From NCBI GenBank assembly GCA_022760735.1, contig JAKELU010000015.1:291-57819 (forward strand): a stretch of DNA of 57,529 nucleotides, in the 5' to 3' direction. Made by a program: the position numbers and the translations under genes. This document shows positions 35,643 to 45,406 of the stretch, one piece after another. The DNA comes from Firmicutes bacterium FC7 (GTDB taxonomy: Bacteria; Bacillota; Clostridia; Tissierellales; Tissierellaceae). The stretch's first letter is position 1. Each line of letters opens with the position of its first letter. The notes beneath the pieces are model-generated. The model had not been told where the DNA came from and did no database searches. It saw only the letters and a list, made by a program, of their open reading frames with translations.

Positions 35643-37709
35643 ATGAAAACGTATACAACGGATAAAATCAGAAACGTAGCTTTACTGGGACACAGTAGTA
35701 GTGGGAAAACAACTTTAACAGAAGCAGTATTATTTGCACTAGGAATTACCAATAGACAAGGAAAAGTTACAGATGGGAATACTGTATCAGATTTTGATAA
35801 AGAGGAGATAGCTCGTAAAATATCCATTGGTACATCAGTAATACCAGTAGAATGGAATAATATAAAGATAAATTTACTTGACACTCCTGGATATTTTGAC
35901 TTTATAGGAGAAATGTATGGAGCAAAAAGGGCAAGTGAAGGTTCCATCTTACTAGTTGATGCACAATCTGGCGTTGAAGTTGGTACAGAAAAGTCATGGA
36001 AAAACGTAGAGAAATATAAGACCCCAAGAATTATATTCCTTAACAAAGTGGATAAGGAAAACGTTGACTTTGAGAAAGTTTTGTCAGAATTGAAGGATAA
36101 ATTGGGAGAAAAGGTTATCCCTTTTGCATTACCAATCGGTGCTTCTGATACATTTAAAGGATTTGTTAGCGTGATTGACGGAAAGGCTTACGAGTATAAC
36201 GGAAAGGCTAGAAAAGAAGTTCCAATTCCAAGTAATCTAGAGTCACAATTAGAAGAAATCAAAGAGCTAATAAATGAAAAGGTAGCTGAAACAGATGAAG
36301 AGTTAATGGAAAAATACTTTGCAGGAGAACCTTATACTACAGAGGAACTAGCAAAGGGAATAAAACTTGCGGTTTCATCCGGAGATTTAGCACCACTTGT
36401 TGTTGGATGTGCTGAGAAAACAATGGGCATTGACTTCTTGCTAGAGATGATTAGTAAATTCCTTCCATCCCCAGCGGATGTTGGTGTATATAAAGGATAT
36501 GTTGATGATGAAGAAGCAGAAAGAAAGGTAGACGTGAAGGAACCATTTTCTGCTGTAGTATTTAAAACTATTATCGACCCGTTTGTTGGTAAATTAACTT
36601 TATTTAAGGTAATATCCGGAAAGATAACTAAAGATATGGAACTTTATAACTCAACTAAGGATAGAGTTGAAAAATTGGGCGGTCTTTACTTATTAAGAGG
36701 TAAAAATCAGATAGAAGTTTCAGAGGTAACAGCTGGTGATATAGGGGCAACTGCTAAACTTAATTATACACAAACTGGAGATACACTTTGTGATAAGTCC
36801 AAACCAATTACTTATGAAAGAATAGAATATCCAAAGCCAACATTATATCAAGCTGTTGAACCTAAGAATAAAGGTGATGAAGAAAAGATCGGAGCTGCTT
36901 TGAGTAGATTGACTGATGAAGATCCAACTTTTGTTGTAGAAAGAAATTCAGAAACAAAGCAATTGCTAATTGGTGGTCAAGGCAATATGCAACTTGAAGT
37001 AATAATAAATAAATTAAAGAATAGATTCGGAGTAGAAGTAAATCTTTCTAAGCCAAAGATAGCTTATAGAGAAACGATCAAGGGTACTTCATCTGTACAA
37101 GGTAAACATAAGAAACAATCAGGTGGAGCTGGTCAGTATGGAGATGTTCATATAAGATTTGAACCATGTGAAAGCGAATTTGAATTTGCTGAGGAAATAT
37201 TTGGTGGTTCTGTACCTAAAAATTTCTGGCCAGCAATAGAAAAGGGATTAAGAGAATCATTAGAGCATGGTGTGCTAGCTGGTTATCCAGTTGTAAATAT
37301 TAAAGCAACACTATTTGATGGATCATACCATGATGTTGACTCAAATGAGATGGCTTTCAAAATAGCTGCATCATTGGCATTTAAAAAGGGAATGGAAGCA
37401 GCTAAACCAGTATTACTAGAGCCTATTGTAAAGGCTGAAGTAATAATACCTGATGATTATTTAGGCGATGTAATGGGAGATATGAATAAGCGTAGAGGTA
37501 GAATATTAGGAATGGAACAGCAAGACGATGGAACCCAAAAGCTTATTGCTGAGGTCCCACATGCTGAAATGTTTGAATACGCAATAGACTTAAGGGCAAT
37601 GACACAGGCTAGAGGAAGCTTTACAATGGAATTTGTTAGATATGAGGAAGTTCCAAGTAACATAGCTGAAAAAATAATTGCTCAGGCAAAAGCTGATAAA
37701 GAACAATAA
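35643..37709 (+). CDS. Elongation factor G-like GTPase (second EF-G type)
   Basis: This 688-residue translational GTPase has G1 GHSSSGKTT, G3 DTPGYFDF, G4 NKVD, and the EF-G domain III-V pattern with GEKTIGIDF-like spacing, RETIKG, GQYGDVHIRFEP, GSVPKNFWPAIEKGL and MGDMNKRRGRILGM. The effector region (DGNTVSDFDKEEIARKISIG) matches the EF-G-like/EfG2 branch rather than canonical FusA, and the gene is not in the str operon. Its role may be in ribosome recycling or a specialised translation step. ATG 35643 follows TAGGGGG. Confidence 0.88.
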   Translation: MKTYTTDKIRNVALLGHSSSGKTTLTEAVLFALGITNRQGKVTDGNTVSDFDKEEIARKISIGTSVIPVEWNNIKINLLDTPGYFDFIGEMYGAKRASEGSILLVDAQSGVEVGTEKSWKNVEKYKTPRIIFLNKVDKENVDFEKVLSELKDKLGEKVIPFALPIGASDTFKGFVSVIDGKAYEYNGKARKEVPIPSNLESQLEEIKELINEKVAETDEELMEKYFAGEPYTTEELAKGIKLAVSSGDLAPLVVGCAEKTMGIDFLLEMISKFLPSPADVGVYKGYVDDEEAERKVDVKEPFSAVVFKTIIDPFVGKLTLFKVISGKITKDMELYNSTKDRVEKLGGLYLLRGKNQIEVSEVTAGDIGATAKLNYTQTGDTLCDKSKPITYERIEYPKPTLYQAVEPKNKGDEEKIGAALSRLTDEDPTFVVERNSETKQLLIGGQGNMQLEVIINKLKNRFGVEVNLSKPKIAYRETIKGTSSVQGKHKKQSGGAGQYGDVHIRFEPCESEFEFAEEIFGGSVPKNFWPAIEKGLRESLEHGVLAGYPVVNIKATLFDGSYHDVDSNEMAFKIAASLAFKKGMEAAKPVLLEPIVKAEVIIPDDYLGDVMGDMNKRRGRILGMEQQDDGTQKLIAEVPHAEMFEYAIDLRAMTQARGSFTMEFVRYEEVPSNIAEKIIAQAKADKEQ

Positions 37710-37738
37710 AATAATTAAAATAATATAATAGATATTTA

Positions 37739-37776
37739 AGCGGCTGAACTATACTGTTGAGCCGCTGTTAATTTTT
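37739..37776 (+). terminator. Terminator after the EF-G-like gene
   Basis: AGCGGCTGAAC pairs with GTTGAGCCGCT (one mismatch) across TATACT, followed by GTTAATTTTTTT. Confidence 0.75.
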
Positions 37777-37872
37777 TTGGTAAATTATCACAAAAAAAGG
37801 CTTTAATTTTTTTAAAATAAATGTTATTATACTGCTGACAAATAAATACAAAATTCTTACTTTTTTGTATGT

Positions 37873-37953
37873 AGTCAAGCGACAAAGGCAAACTTAGGGG
37901 AACCTTAGGACGCAAAACTATAGGGCCTATGAAGGCAGCCAGTTACCGAAAGG
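37873..37953 (+). ncRNA. Cyclic di-GMP-I (GEMM) riboswitch
   Basis: The GEMM-I core is present in order: AAAGGCAAACTTAGGGG, AACCTTAGGACGCAAAACTA, TAGGGCCTAT, GGCAGCC and GTTACCGAAAGGAG. These are the P2 and P3 stems with the conserved GGCAAAC and GGACGCAAA joining bases. The 3' end runs straight into the AAAGGAG ribosome site of the next gene, and no terminator lies between. Control of translation is therefore likely, though direction (on or off) cannot be told. Confidence 0.9.
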
Positions 37954-37962
37954 AGAGTATAT

Positions 37963-38739
37963 GTGTCAAAGAGAATTATTATTATGTTGTTTCTTATGGG
38001 AGTTCTATTTTCAAATATTGGACAGGCATATGGTGCATCAACTTTTAATGTAGTAAAGATTGGGGACACAGGAATTAGAGTTGAGAGTACAAAACATGGA
38101 AGTAATATGAGAATTATGGTTGAGAAAGGTAAGGAAAAGTATTATTATAGTTTAAATAACGAGAACGAGGAATTACCTGTACAGCTAGGAGTTGGGAAAT
38201 ATACTATTAAGATTTTGCAAAATACAAGTGATAATAAGTATAAAGTACTTAAGACTAATACTCTTACCTTTAACAATTTTTCAAAAGATGTTTATTTGTC
38301 TTCAAGTCAGCCTGTTTATTGGAAAAAATCGGACAAGCTAATGGAACTAAAAGATACCATTCTAAAGGGATTGAACACAGATAAAGAAAAAATTGAAGCT
38401 GTTTACAACTATATTGTAGAAAATATTAAATATGATTATAATAAAATTAATACTATATCAACTGATTATGTTCCTGCTTTAGATGATATTATTATTTCAA
38501 AAAAGGGTATTTGCTATGATTATGCAGCTTTATTCGCAGGTATTTTAAGATCAGAAGGAATTCATGTAAAGCTTGTAAAAGGATATGTGAATAATATTTC
38601 AACCTATCATGCTTGGAATGAAGTATTAATTGATGGAGAATGGTTATTAGTAGATACAACTATTGATGCTTTATCAAGAGTCCAGACACAGAGTATGTTT
38701 AAATCAGGAAGTGAATATAATAAAGTAAGAGAATATTAA
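37963..38739 (+). CDS. Secreted transglutaminase-like cysteine protease domain protein
   Basis: This 258-residue exported protein starts at GTG 37963 with an AAAGGAGAG site. A signal peptide (MLFLMGVLFSNIGQAYGAS) is followed by a beta-rich part and a transglutaminase core at about residues 140-240: KKGICYDYAALFAGILRSEG (catalytic Cys), STYHAWNEVLIDGEWLLVDTT (His and Asp). Such domains act as proteases or cross-linkers of envelope proteins. The c-di-GMP riboswitch ties it to surface, motility or biofilm state. Substrate unknown. Confidence 0.85.
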   Translation: MSKRIIIMLFLMGVLFSNIGQAYGASTFNVVKIGDTGIRVESTKHGSNMRIMVEKGKEKYYYSLNNENEELPVQLGVGKYTIKILQNTSDNKYKVLKTNTLTFNNFSKDVYLSSSQPVYWKKSDKLMELKDTILKGLNTDKEKIEAVYNYIVENIKYDYNKINTISTDYVPALDDIIISKKGICYDYAALFAGILRSEGIHVKLVKGYVNNISTYHAWNEVLIDGEWLLVDTTIDALSRVQTQSMFKSGSEYNKVREY

Positions 38740-38743
38740 AATT

Positions 38744-38770
38744 AAGCCATTAGGGCTTAATTTTAAACAG
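38744..38770 (+). terminator. Probable weak terminator
   Basis: TTAAGCC-ATTA-GGGCTTAA followed by TTTTAA, just after the transglutaminase-like gene and before the CtsR box. Confidence 0.5.
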
Positions 38771-38774
38771 TAAA

Positions 38775-38797
38775 GGGCAAAGAAAGTCAAAGTCAAA
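38775..38797 (+). promoter_or_regulatory. CtsR operator
   Basis: GGGCAAA (38775-38781), a three-base spacer, AGTCAAA (38785-38791) and a further overlapping GTCAAA (to 38797) match the CtsR heptad direct repeat (A/G)GTCAAA-NNN-(A/G)GTCAAA. It lies directly before the ctsR ribosome site, so CtsR should repress its own operon until heat or protein stress. Confidence 0.85.
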
Positions 38798-38813
38798 TAA
38801 AAGGAGAGATACT

Positions 38814-39269
38814 ATGCCTGGATTAAGTAATATAATAGAAGCTTTTATAAAGGAACTCTTAGAAGAGGCAAATGGCTCTATTGAAATACAAAGAAATGAA
38901 CTAGCTGAATATTTTGATTGTGCACCTTCTCAGATTAATTATGTCCTTACCACAAGATTTACACCATATAAGGGCTATTATATCGAGAGTAAAAGAGGTG
39001 GTGGAGGGTATATAAAGATAATAAAGGTTAGTATTGATGACTACGAGGATATTAACAATATTATTGTAAATGCTATTGGTGATTCGATTACGAAAGGTAA
39101 AGCATATGATATTATAGATACACTTAAAGATGAAAAAATTATTACAAAGAGGGAGTCTGATATAATAAAAGCTTCTATTAGCGATCGAGCACTAAATTGT
39201 GAAAATAATATGAGAAATTCTATTAGGGCCGATATTCTTAAAAATATTTTGTTAATACTATTAAAGTGA
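38814..39269 (+). CDS. ctsR: Heat-shock transcriptional repressor CtsR
   Basis: CtsR represses clp genes and is removed during stress by McsB and ClpCP. This 151-residue protein shows the winged-helix part with AEYFDCAPSQINYVLTTRF, then the wing ESKRGGGGYIKI with the conserved RGGGG tip, and a C-terminal four-helix part. AAAAGGAG precedes ATG 38814. It heads the ctsR-mcsA-mcsB-clpC operon. Confidence 0.95.
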   Translation: MPGLSNIIEAFIKELLEEANGSIEIQRNELAEYFDCAPSQINYVLTTRFTPYKGYYIESKRGGGGYIKIIKVSIDDYEDINNIIVNAIGDSITKGKAYDIIDTLKDEKIITKRESDIIKASISDRALNCENNMRNSIRADILKNILLILLK

Positions 39270-39279
39270 GGTGCTATTA

Positions 39280-39789
39280 ATGCTATGTGATAATTGTAAA
39301 AAACGTAATGCGAATTTTCATTATACAAAAATAATTAACGGAAAAATGGAAGAGCTTCATCTATGTGAAATTTGTGCATTCGAAAATCAAGATATAGATT
39401 TAAATAATCCATTTTCAATACACAAATTGTTCTCTGGGTTATTTGAGAGTAAACATGATAAGCAATCAGAAAACTATAAGGAGATAGTATGTTCCAACTG
39501 TGGTTTGACATTTTCTAAATTTCAGAAAACAGGGAAATTAGGATGTGCAAAATGTTATGATGAGTTTGCTATATATTTAAAACCAGTAATTAACGGTATT
39601 CATGGTCATAATCATCATAGAGGCAAATCACCAAATAGACTTAGTCCTAATATTAAACTAAAACGCGAAATTGAAGAGCTTATGGTAAAACTAGATGAGG
39701 CAGTTAAAAAAGAGGAATATGAAAAAGCTGCAATTTTAAGAGATGAAATAAAGGAAGCCAAAGCTAGACTACAAGCTTGTGAGGAGTGA
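39280..39789 (+). CDS. mcsA: McsA, activator of the McsB arginine kinase
   Basis: This 169-residue protein has four CxxC zinc pairs (CDNC, CEIC, CSNC, CAKC) and a C-terminal UVR domain (LMVKLDEAVKKEEYEKAAIL). It activates McsB and binds CtsR. I chose ATG 39280, as GTGAGGTG (39265-39272) is well spaced for it. Its last codons overlap the region just before mcsB. Confidence 0.93.
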   Translation: MLCDNCKKRNANFHYTKIINGKMEELHLCEICAFENQDIDLNNPFSIHKLFSGLFESKHDKQSENYKEIVCSNCGLTFSKFQKTGKLGCAKCYDEFAIYLKPVINGIHGHNHHRGKSPNRLSPNIKLKREIEELMVKLDEAVKKEEYEKAAILRDEIKEAKARLQACEE

Positions 39790-39793
39790 TAAT

Positions 39794-40825
39794 ATGACAA
39801 GGTGGTTAGAAGGCGACCAAATAGAACAGGATGTTGCGATAAGTTCTAGAATCAGAGTTGCAAGAAACATTAAAGACTATATATTTCCATTATATTTGAG
39901 TTTAGAGGATTCCGATAAACTTACTAACGACGTATTGCATACAGTTAAGGAGGAGTTTAGGGGCAACAATTTTAGATTTTACAGAATAAGTGATCTAACT
40001 CAGACAGAAAGATTGGCTTATGTTGAAGAACATTTAATTAGTCCAGGATTAATTCAGAAAATAGATAAGAGTAGTTTTCTTGTTAGAGATGATGAAAAAG
40101 CAACTATTATGATTAATGAAGAAGATCATATACGAATCCAGACCTTAATACCAGGGTTAAATCTTTCTGAAGCATGGGAACTATGCTCAGAAATTGATGA
40201 TAAACTTGAATCTAGACTAAATTTTGCTTATGATAGTGAATTGGGATATTTAACAGCATGCCCTACAAATGTTGGCACAGGTTTAAGAGCTTCTGTAATG
40301 GTTCATTTGCCATGTGTGACTATGACTGGAAATATCAACGCATTAATAGAATCCCTTAGAAAAGTGGGACTTACTGTCAGAGGAATTTATGGTGAAGGTA
40401 CTGAAGCTATAGGTAATCTATATCAGATATCAAATCAAACAACTTTAGGAGATACAGAAGAAGAACTTATTGACAAGCTCAATAAAATAATTTATCAGGT
40501 TGTCACAAAAGAAAGGAATACAAGAAAGTATTTAAAAGAAAAGAAGGGTATTGAAATAGAGGATAAAGTTTATAGGTCTTATGGAATACTGAAAAATAGT
40601 AGGTTAATGTCTTCTCAAGAAGCTATGAAGCACTTATCAAATGTAAAATTGGCTTATGATATGGGATTTATAGCAAATAAAGGATTAAAGGATATATTTA
40701 AATTGATGGTAGATATAAAGCCGGCAAAAATTCAGATGAGTTCAAATATGGAATTAACTAAGGAAGAGGAATATAAAATAAGAGCACAAATCATAAGAGA
40801 TTATTTATCAGATATGGAGGGATAA
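39794..40825 (+). CDS. mcsB: Protein arginine kinase McsB
   Basis: McsB phosphorylates arginines on proteins, marking them for ClpCP, and inactivates CtsR. The 343-residue protein is of the guanidino-kinase fold with [16 protein letters not shown], the ATP-binding Arg/Glu region [12 protein letters not shown], and [21 protein letters not shown] with the catalytic Cys; [19 protein letters not shown] follows. I chose ATG 39794 because GAGGAGTGAT sits right before it. It is one base from clpC. Confidence 0.95.
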   Translation: MTRWLEGDQIEQDVAISSRIRVARNIKDYIFPLYLSLEDSDKLTNDVLHTVKEEFRGNNFRFYRISDLTQTERLAYVEEHLISPGLIQKIDKSSFLVRDDEKATIMINEEDHIRIQTLIPGLNLSEAWELCSEIDDKLESRLNFAYDSELGYLTACPTNVGTGLRASVMVHLPCVTMTGNINALIESLRKVGLTVRGIYGEGTEAIGNLYQISNQTTLGDTEEELIDKLNKIIYQVVTKERNTRKYLKEKKGIEIEDKVYRSYGILKNSRLMSSQEAMKHLSNVKLAYDMGFIANKGLKDIFKLMVDIKPAKIQMSSNMELTKEEEYKIRAQIIRDYLSDMEG

Positions 40826-40826
40826 T

Positions 40827-43262
40827 ATGGCAATGTTTGGCAGATTCACAGAAAGAGCACAAAAGGCCATCTTACTTTCACAAGAGGAGGCTAAGGCCCT
40901 AAAGCATAATTATGTAGGGACAGAGCATATATTGTTAGGATTAATTGCAGAATCCCAGGGAGTTGGAGCTTTAGCTCTTAAGGAATATGGAGTTACTATA
41001 GAAAATGCTAGAAAGGAAGTAATAAAAACTGTTGGCCAAGGAGATCATGAGTCTGAAATACTAGGTTTTACACCAAGAACTAAGAGAGTTTTTGAACTTA
41101 GCTTTCTTGAAGCTAGGAATTTAGGTCACAATTATGTAGGAACAGAGCATTTACTATTGGGATTATTATCTGAAGGTGAAGGAGTAGCAATTGCTGTTCT
41201 AAAGAGATTAGGAGTGGACGTGGAAAATTTAGCACAAAAAGTGATAAAAATGATAACTGATTCATCTTCAAAGGGAAGTTCGGTTAGTGAACCTGAAAAA
41301 TCAGGAAATACCCCAACACTTGACAAGTACGGAGTGGATTTAAATAAAATGGCACAGGATGGGAAAATCGACCCTGTAATTGGCAGATCAAAGGAAATTG
41401 ATCGAGTTATACAAATACTAAGTAGAAGAACCAAGAATAATCCAGTACTTATTGGAGAACCAGGTGTTGGTAAAACTGCAATTGCTGAAGGTTTAGCACA
41501 AAAGATCATTGAAGGCAATGTGCCGGAGATTATTATGAACAAGAGAATAATTCGCTTGGATTTACCAAGTATGATTGCTGGTGCGAAGTACAGAGGAGAA
41601 TTTGAGGAAAGATTAAAATCAGTAATGAATGAATTAAAAGAAGCTGGTGACGTAATCCTTTTCATCGATGAACTACACACTATTGTAGGAGCAGGGGCTG
41701 CTGAAGGAGCTATTGATGCTTCAAATATTTTAAAACCTACTCTTGCAAGAGGGGAAATACAGATAATTGGAGCTACAACCATAGACGAATATAGAAAGCA
41801 TATAGAGAAGGATAGTGCATTAGAAAGAAGACTCCAAACTATTATGGTTGAAGAACCAAGTATAGATGATACAATAAAGATCTTACAAGGTCTAAGGGAT
41901 AAATATGAAGCCCATCACAGAGTAAAAATTACTGATGAAGCTTTAGAGGCTGCAGCTGAGTTATCAAGCAGATATATTAATGATAGATATCTACCTGATA
42001 AAGCCATAGACTTAATTGATGAGGCAGCGTCAAAATTAAGGGTCAACGCCTATGTTCCTCCAGTTGAGCTAAAAACACTTGAAGAAAAATTAGAAGAATT
42101 ACAAAAGGAAAAGGAAGAGGCAATTAATACTCAGAATTATGAAAAGGCGGCAAGTATAAGAGATCAGGAAAGACAGATAAAAGAAGAACTCGCCAACAAT
42201 AAGATGAAATGGGAAAAGCAAAAAAGAACTTCTAATATGGTTGTAGGATATGAAGAAATTGCAGAAATTGTATCTAGCTGGACTGGAGTACCAGTAAGTA
42301 GAATGACAACGGAGGAAAGCGAAAGATTAATAAATCTTGAACAACTATTACACCAAAAGGTTATAGGACAGGAACAAGCTGTAAAAGCTTTAGCTAGTGC
42401 TGTAAGAAGGGCAAGAGTAGGGTTAAAAGACCCTAAGAAACCAATTGGTAGCTTCATATTTGTAGGACCTACAGGAGTTGGGAAAACTTATTTAGCAAAA
42501 TCCCTTGCAGAATCATTGTTTGGCGAAGAAGATGCTATGATTAGAATAGACATGAGCGAATATATGGAGAAACATTCTGTTTCAAGACTTATTGGTTCTC
42601 CTCCAGGATATGTTGGCTATGATGAAGGAGGACAATTAACTGAGGCTGTTAGGAGAAAACCATATTCAGTAGTTTTGTTTGATGAAATAGAAAAGGCTCA
42701 TCCAGATGTATTTAATATGCTTTTGCAAATATTAGATGATGGAAGACTAACTGATTCTAAGGGCAAAACTGTAGATTTTAAAAATACAGTTATTATCCTT
42801 ACTTCAAACATTGGAGCTACTTCTATAAGAAAGCAAAATGTAATTGGTTTTTCAAAAGCAGCAAATGAGAGTAAAGAGGAATATGAAAAGATGAAGGAAA
42901 CAATTACTGAAGAATTAAAACGTACCTTTAGGCCGGAATTTCTTAACAGACTTGATGATGTAATAGTATTCCATTCCTTGAAAGAAGAACAGGTAAAAGA
43001 AATTGTAGACATTATGATTTTTGATCTTGAAAAGAGACTTGAAAAGATGGATATTAAGATTTCTGTTACCGAAAGGGCTAAGGAATATATATCAAAGCAA
43101 GGATTTGATCCTGTATATGGAGCAAGACCATTGGAAAGAACAATAAGAAGGACTATTGAGGACCAGCTTGCGGAAGAGATACTAAGAGGAAATATATCAA
43201 AAGAAGATAAAATTTTAATTGATTATGTTGATGATAAATTATCATTTAGTAGAAGCCTGTAA
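40827..43262 (+). CDS. clpC: ATP-dependent Clp protease ATPase ClpC
   Basis: This 811-residue AAA+ unfoldase feeds the ClpP peptidase. It has two Clp-N repeats ([39 protein letters not shown]), AAA-1 with P-loop [13 protein letters not shown], a UVR-bearing middle domain ([16 protein letters not shown]), AAA-2 with P-loop [13 protein letters not shown], and C-terminal D2-small. Length is normal. ATG 40827 follows a GGAGG site. A hairpin (43306-43332) separates it from radA. Confidence 0.96.
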   Translation: MAMFGRFTERAQKAILLSQEEAKALKHNYVGTEHILLGLIAESQGVGALALKEYGVTIENARKEVIKTVGQGDHESEILGFTPRTKRVFELSFLEARNLGHNYVGTEHLLLGLLSEGEGVAIAVLKRLGVDVENLAQKVIKMITDSSSKGSSVSEPEKSGNTPTLDKYGVDLNKMAQDGKIDPVIGRSKEIDRVIQILSRRTKNNPVLIGEPGVGKTAIAEGLAQKIIEGNVPEIIMNKRIIRLDLPSMIAGAKYRGEFEERLKSVMNELKEAGDVILFIDELHTIVGAGAAEGAIDASNILKPTLARGEIQIIGATTIDEYRKHIEKDSALERRLQTIMVEEPSIDDTIKILQGLRDKYEAHHRVKITDEALEAAAELSSRYINDRYLPDKAIDLIDEAASKLRVNAYVPPVELKTLEEKLEELQKEKEEAINTQNYEKAASIRDQERQIKEELANNKMKWEKQKRTSNMVVGYEEIAEIVSSWTGVPVSRMTTEESERLINLEQLLHQKVIGQEQAVKALASAVRRARVGLKDPKKPIGSFIFVGPTGVGKTYLAKSLAESLFGEEDAMIRIDMSEYMEKHSVSRLIGSPPGYVGYDEGGQLTEAVRRKPYSVVLFDEIEKAHPDVFNMLLQILDDGRLTDSKGKTVDFKNTVIILTSNIGATSIRKQNVIGFSKAANESKEEYEKMKETITEELKRTFRPEFLNRLDDVIVFHSLKEEQVKEIVDIMIFDLEKRLEKMDIKISVTERAKEYISKQGFDPVYGARPLERTIRRTIEDQLAEEILRGNISKEDKILIDYVDDKLSFSRSL

Positions 43263-43305
43263 GCCAACATAAATTAATTAAAATTAAATAAAGAAATTAT
43301 ATATT

Positions 43306-43340
43306 AGCTTGTTGATGCAATATCAACAAGCTATAATTTA
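43306..43340 (+). terminator. Hairpin after clpC
   Basis: AGCTTGTTGAT (43306-43316) pairs perfectly with ATCAACAAGCT (43322-43332), with an A/T-rich ATAATTTATTTT tail. It is likely a terminator of the clp operon, though the T-run is imperfect. Confidence 0.6.
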
Positions 43341-43359
43341 TTTTAAGGAGTGGATTACA

Positions 43360-44727
43360 GTGAAGAAGAGTTCAATATACGTTTGTAGCAATTGTGGATA
43401 TGAAATGGTTGGGCATATGGGCAAATGCCCTGAATGTAATTCCTGGGGTACTTTGGAAGAAAAGCAGGTTGATAATAAAAAATCCTCTAATAAGAGAAAT
43501 GCAACTAAACCCTCTATAAGACTTAAGGAAGTTCAATCAACAAATAGCAATAGAATAATTACTAATATGGAAGAGTTTAATAGAGTCATGGGTGGAGGTA
43601 TAGTGAGGGATTCTGTTACGATTGTAGCAGCTCGACCAGGTGCTGGGAAATCTACACTATTACTTCAGGTGGCGAATGAACTGGCTAATACAGGCTTAAA
43701 AGTACTATATGCATCGGGAGAAGAATCTGAATCTCAAATAAAATCAAGAGCAGATAGAATTATAAATGAAATTTCTAACAATCTGTGGGTAATTTCGGAT
43801 AATAGCATGGATAATGTACTTAATAATATACATAGTATAGATCCTGACTTAATAATAGTTGATAGTATTCAAACTTTTACATTGGATGCGTTCCCGGGCT
43901 CAAGAGCTGGATCTCCTACTCAAACTATGGAATGTGCTTATGAGTTAGTTAAGGTGGCTAAAAACCCTCACAGGCCAAGGGCAATATTTATAATAGGACA
44001 AATGACAAAAGATGATGAAATTGCTGGAGTAAGAGCCCTTGAACACCTTGTGGATACAGTGCTTATCATAGAAGGAGAAAGTGGTGAAGAACTTAGAAGT
44101 CTTTTAGCCACTAAGAATAGATATGGTTCAACTGGCGAGATGGGGTTTTTTAGCATGTCTGATAAAGGAATGCTTTCTATTGATAATCCGTCAGAATACT
44201 TCATGACAAAAAGGGATGAGAACTGTACAGTATCTGGCAGTTGTCTTACTGTAGTTAGAGAAGGGACAAGGCCTATAATATTAGAGATTGAATCGTTGGT
44301 GTCTGATTCTTTTACTCCTTATCCTTCAAGAATCGGAGAGTCATTGAAAAGAGAACAACTAAATACCCTTGTTTCAATTCTTGAACAAAGGGGAGGAATA
44401 AAACTTTATGACAAAAATGTTGTAATAAAGACTACAGGTGGTATAAGGCTAAAGGAACAGGCTTCAAATCTAGCGGTAATTATGAGTATAATCTCATCTG
44501 TATTCAATGTTGGAATTCCTAATGATTATGTATTTATTTCAGATGTAGGACTTACGGGAGAACTAAAAAAGGTTCCATCATTGGAATCAAGATTAAAGGA
44601 AGTTGATAGGATGGGGTTTAAAAAAGCATTTGTAGCTGAGGGTTATGGTAGAAACATCAACTTAAAGAACCTAGAAGTAATAGAAATGAAAAACTTAAAA
44701 GATGTTATAAATTATGTATTTAAATGA
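43360..44727 (+). CDS. radA: DNA repair protein RadA (Sms)
   Basis: RadA helps process recombination intermediates by branch migration. This 455-residue protein has the zinc motif CSNCGYEMVGHMGKCPEC, RecA-like ATPase with P-loop ARPGAGKST and Walker B LIIVDSIQT, the signature TKNRYGSTGEMGFF, and a Lon-like C-terminal domain. Start is GTG 43360 after AAGGAGTGG (43345-43353). An in-frame upstream start at 43309 would lie in the hairpin. Confidence 0.95.
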   Translation: MKKSSIYVCSNCGYEMVGHMGKCPECNSWGTLEEKQVDNKKSSNKRNATKPSIRLKEVQSTNSNRIITNMEEFNRVMGGGIVRDSVTIVAARPGAGKSTLLLQVANELANTGLKVLYASGEESESQIKSRADRIINEISNNLWVISDNSMDNVLNNIHSIDPDLIIVDSIQTFTLDAFPGSRAGSPTQTMECAYELVKVAKNPHRPRAIFIIGQMTKDDEIAGVRALEHLVDTVLIIEGESGEELRSLLATKNRYGSTGEMGFFSMSDKGMLSIDNPSEYFMTKRDENCTVSGSCLTVVREGTRPIILEIESLVSDSFTPYPSRIGESLKREQLNTLVSILEQRGGIKLYDKNVVIKTTGGIRLKEQASNLAVIMSIISSVFNVGIPNDYVFISDVGLTGELKKVPSLESRLKEVDRMGFKKAFVAEGYGRNINLKNLEVIEMKNLKDVINYVFK

Positions 44728-44741
44728 CTAGACATCTTGTA

Positions 44742-44777
44742 AATGCTAAGAGAGTGCCAATCTCTTAGCATTTATTT
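44742..44777. terminator. Bidirectional terminator between radA and a minus-strand gene
   Basis: AATGCTAAGAGA (44742-44753) pairs with TCTCTTAGCATT (44761-44772), with T-rich and A-rich flanks. It separates convergent genes. Confidence 0.8.
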
Positions 44778-45188
44778 TAAACTATAAATTCCTAATGTTT
44801 TTATCCTATCGTATTCTTTTTCTATAGCAATTGACAAATCGATATTTAATGTATTGCAAAGTGCAGTTAAATAGAATATATATGACCCTATTTCTTCTTC
44901 AAGGACATCTCTACAGTTATCACATAGTTCTCCTTCCAAGTGTGATTCAGCCTTTAATGGCATTTCTTCAAATGATATATTGCTAAAATCTTGTTTTTTC
45001 GCGTTAACAGTTATACAGCCACAATTAGTAACTGATTTAGCTACAGCACGATTTATTCTAGCGTTGTATTCATCTAATTTTGTTAATATATCTAAAATAC
45101 TTTTATGTCTAACAAGTACCTTGGAAACTTGGTTTTGAAAATTTTCATTAATTGAGACATTCGCGTTAGTTTCGTTTTTTCTGTCCAT
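44772..45188 (-). CDS. DUF1573-like small conserved protein
   Basis: This 138-residue protein has FQNQVSKVLVRHKSILDILT, NARINRAVAKSVTNCGCI, and a C-terminal LCDNCRDVLEEEIGSYIFYL then ALCNTLNIDLS. The NCGC and CDNC cysteine groups and the long helix fit a clostridial family often labelled DUF1573, whose role is unknown. I chose the start at 45188 because GGGGAGG lies before that ATG on the minus strand; a longer frame to 45251 lacks one. It is convergent with radA and divergent from carD. Confidence 0.7.
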   Translation of the reverse strand: MDRKNETNANVSINENFQNQVSKVLVRHKSILDILTKLDEYNARINRAVAKSVTNCGCITVNAKKQDFSNISFEEMPLKAESHLEGELCDNCRDVLEEEIGSYIFYLTALCNTLNIDLSIAIEKEYDRIKTLGIYSLK

Positions 45189-45296
45189 AATTTCCTCCCC
45201 ATTTAAATTATCTACAATTTCATTATACTGATGGGGACAAGTTGTTGTCAAATATTTCTAGTGATTATTTTGTTATATTAATTTGCATATAAAATA

Positions 45297-45326
45297 TTGA
45301 CAAGGCAAAACTATGTGTGATAAAAT
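45297..45326 (+). promoter_or_regulatory. Promoter of the carD gene
   Basis: Consensus TTGACA (45297-45302) and TAAAAT (45321-45326) with an 18-base spacer, about 80 bases upstream of carD. Confidence 0.6.
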
Positions 45327-45406
45327 ATTAACTTTACTTATCCCTTGTATTATTGTATAATAAAATTATGCCACTTAAATGGTATTAATTTAAGGGAGGT
45401 TTATTA

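Noticed and set aside
41132-41782. 216-codon frame opposite clpC
   Set aside because: Mirror of a strongly conserved clpC region; serine/isoleucine-rich translation with no domain pattern and no ribosome site.
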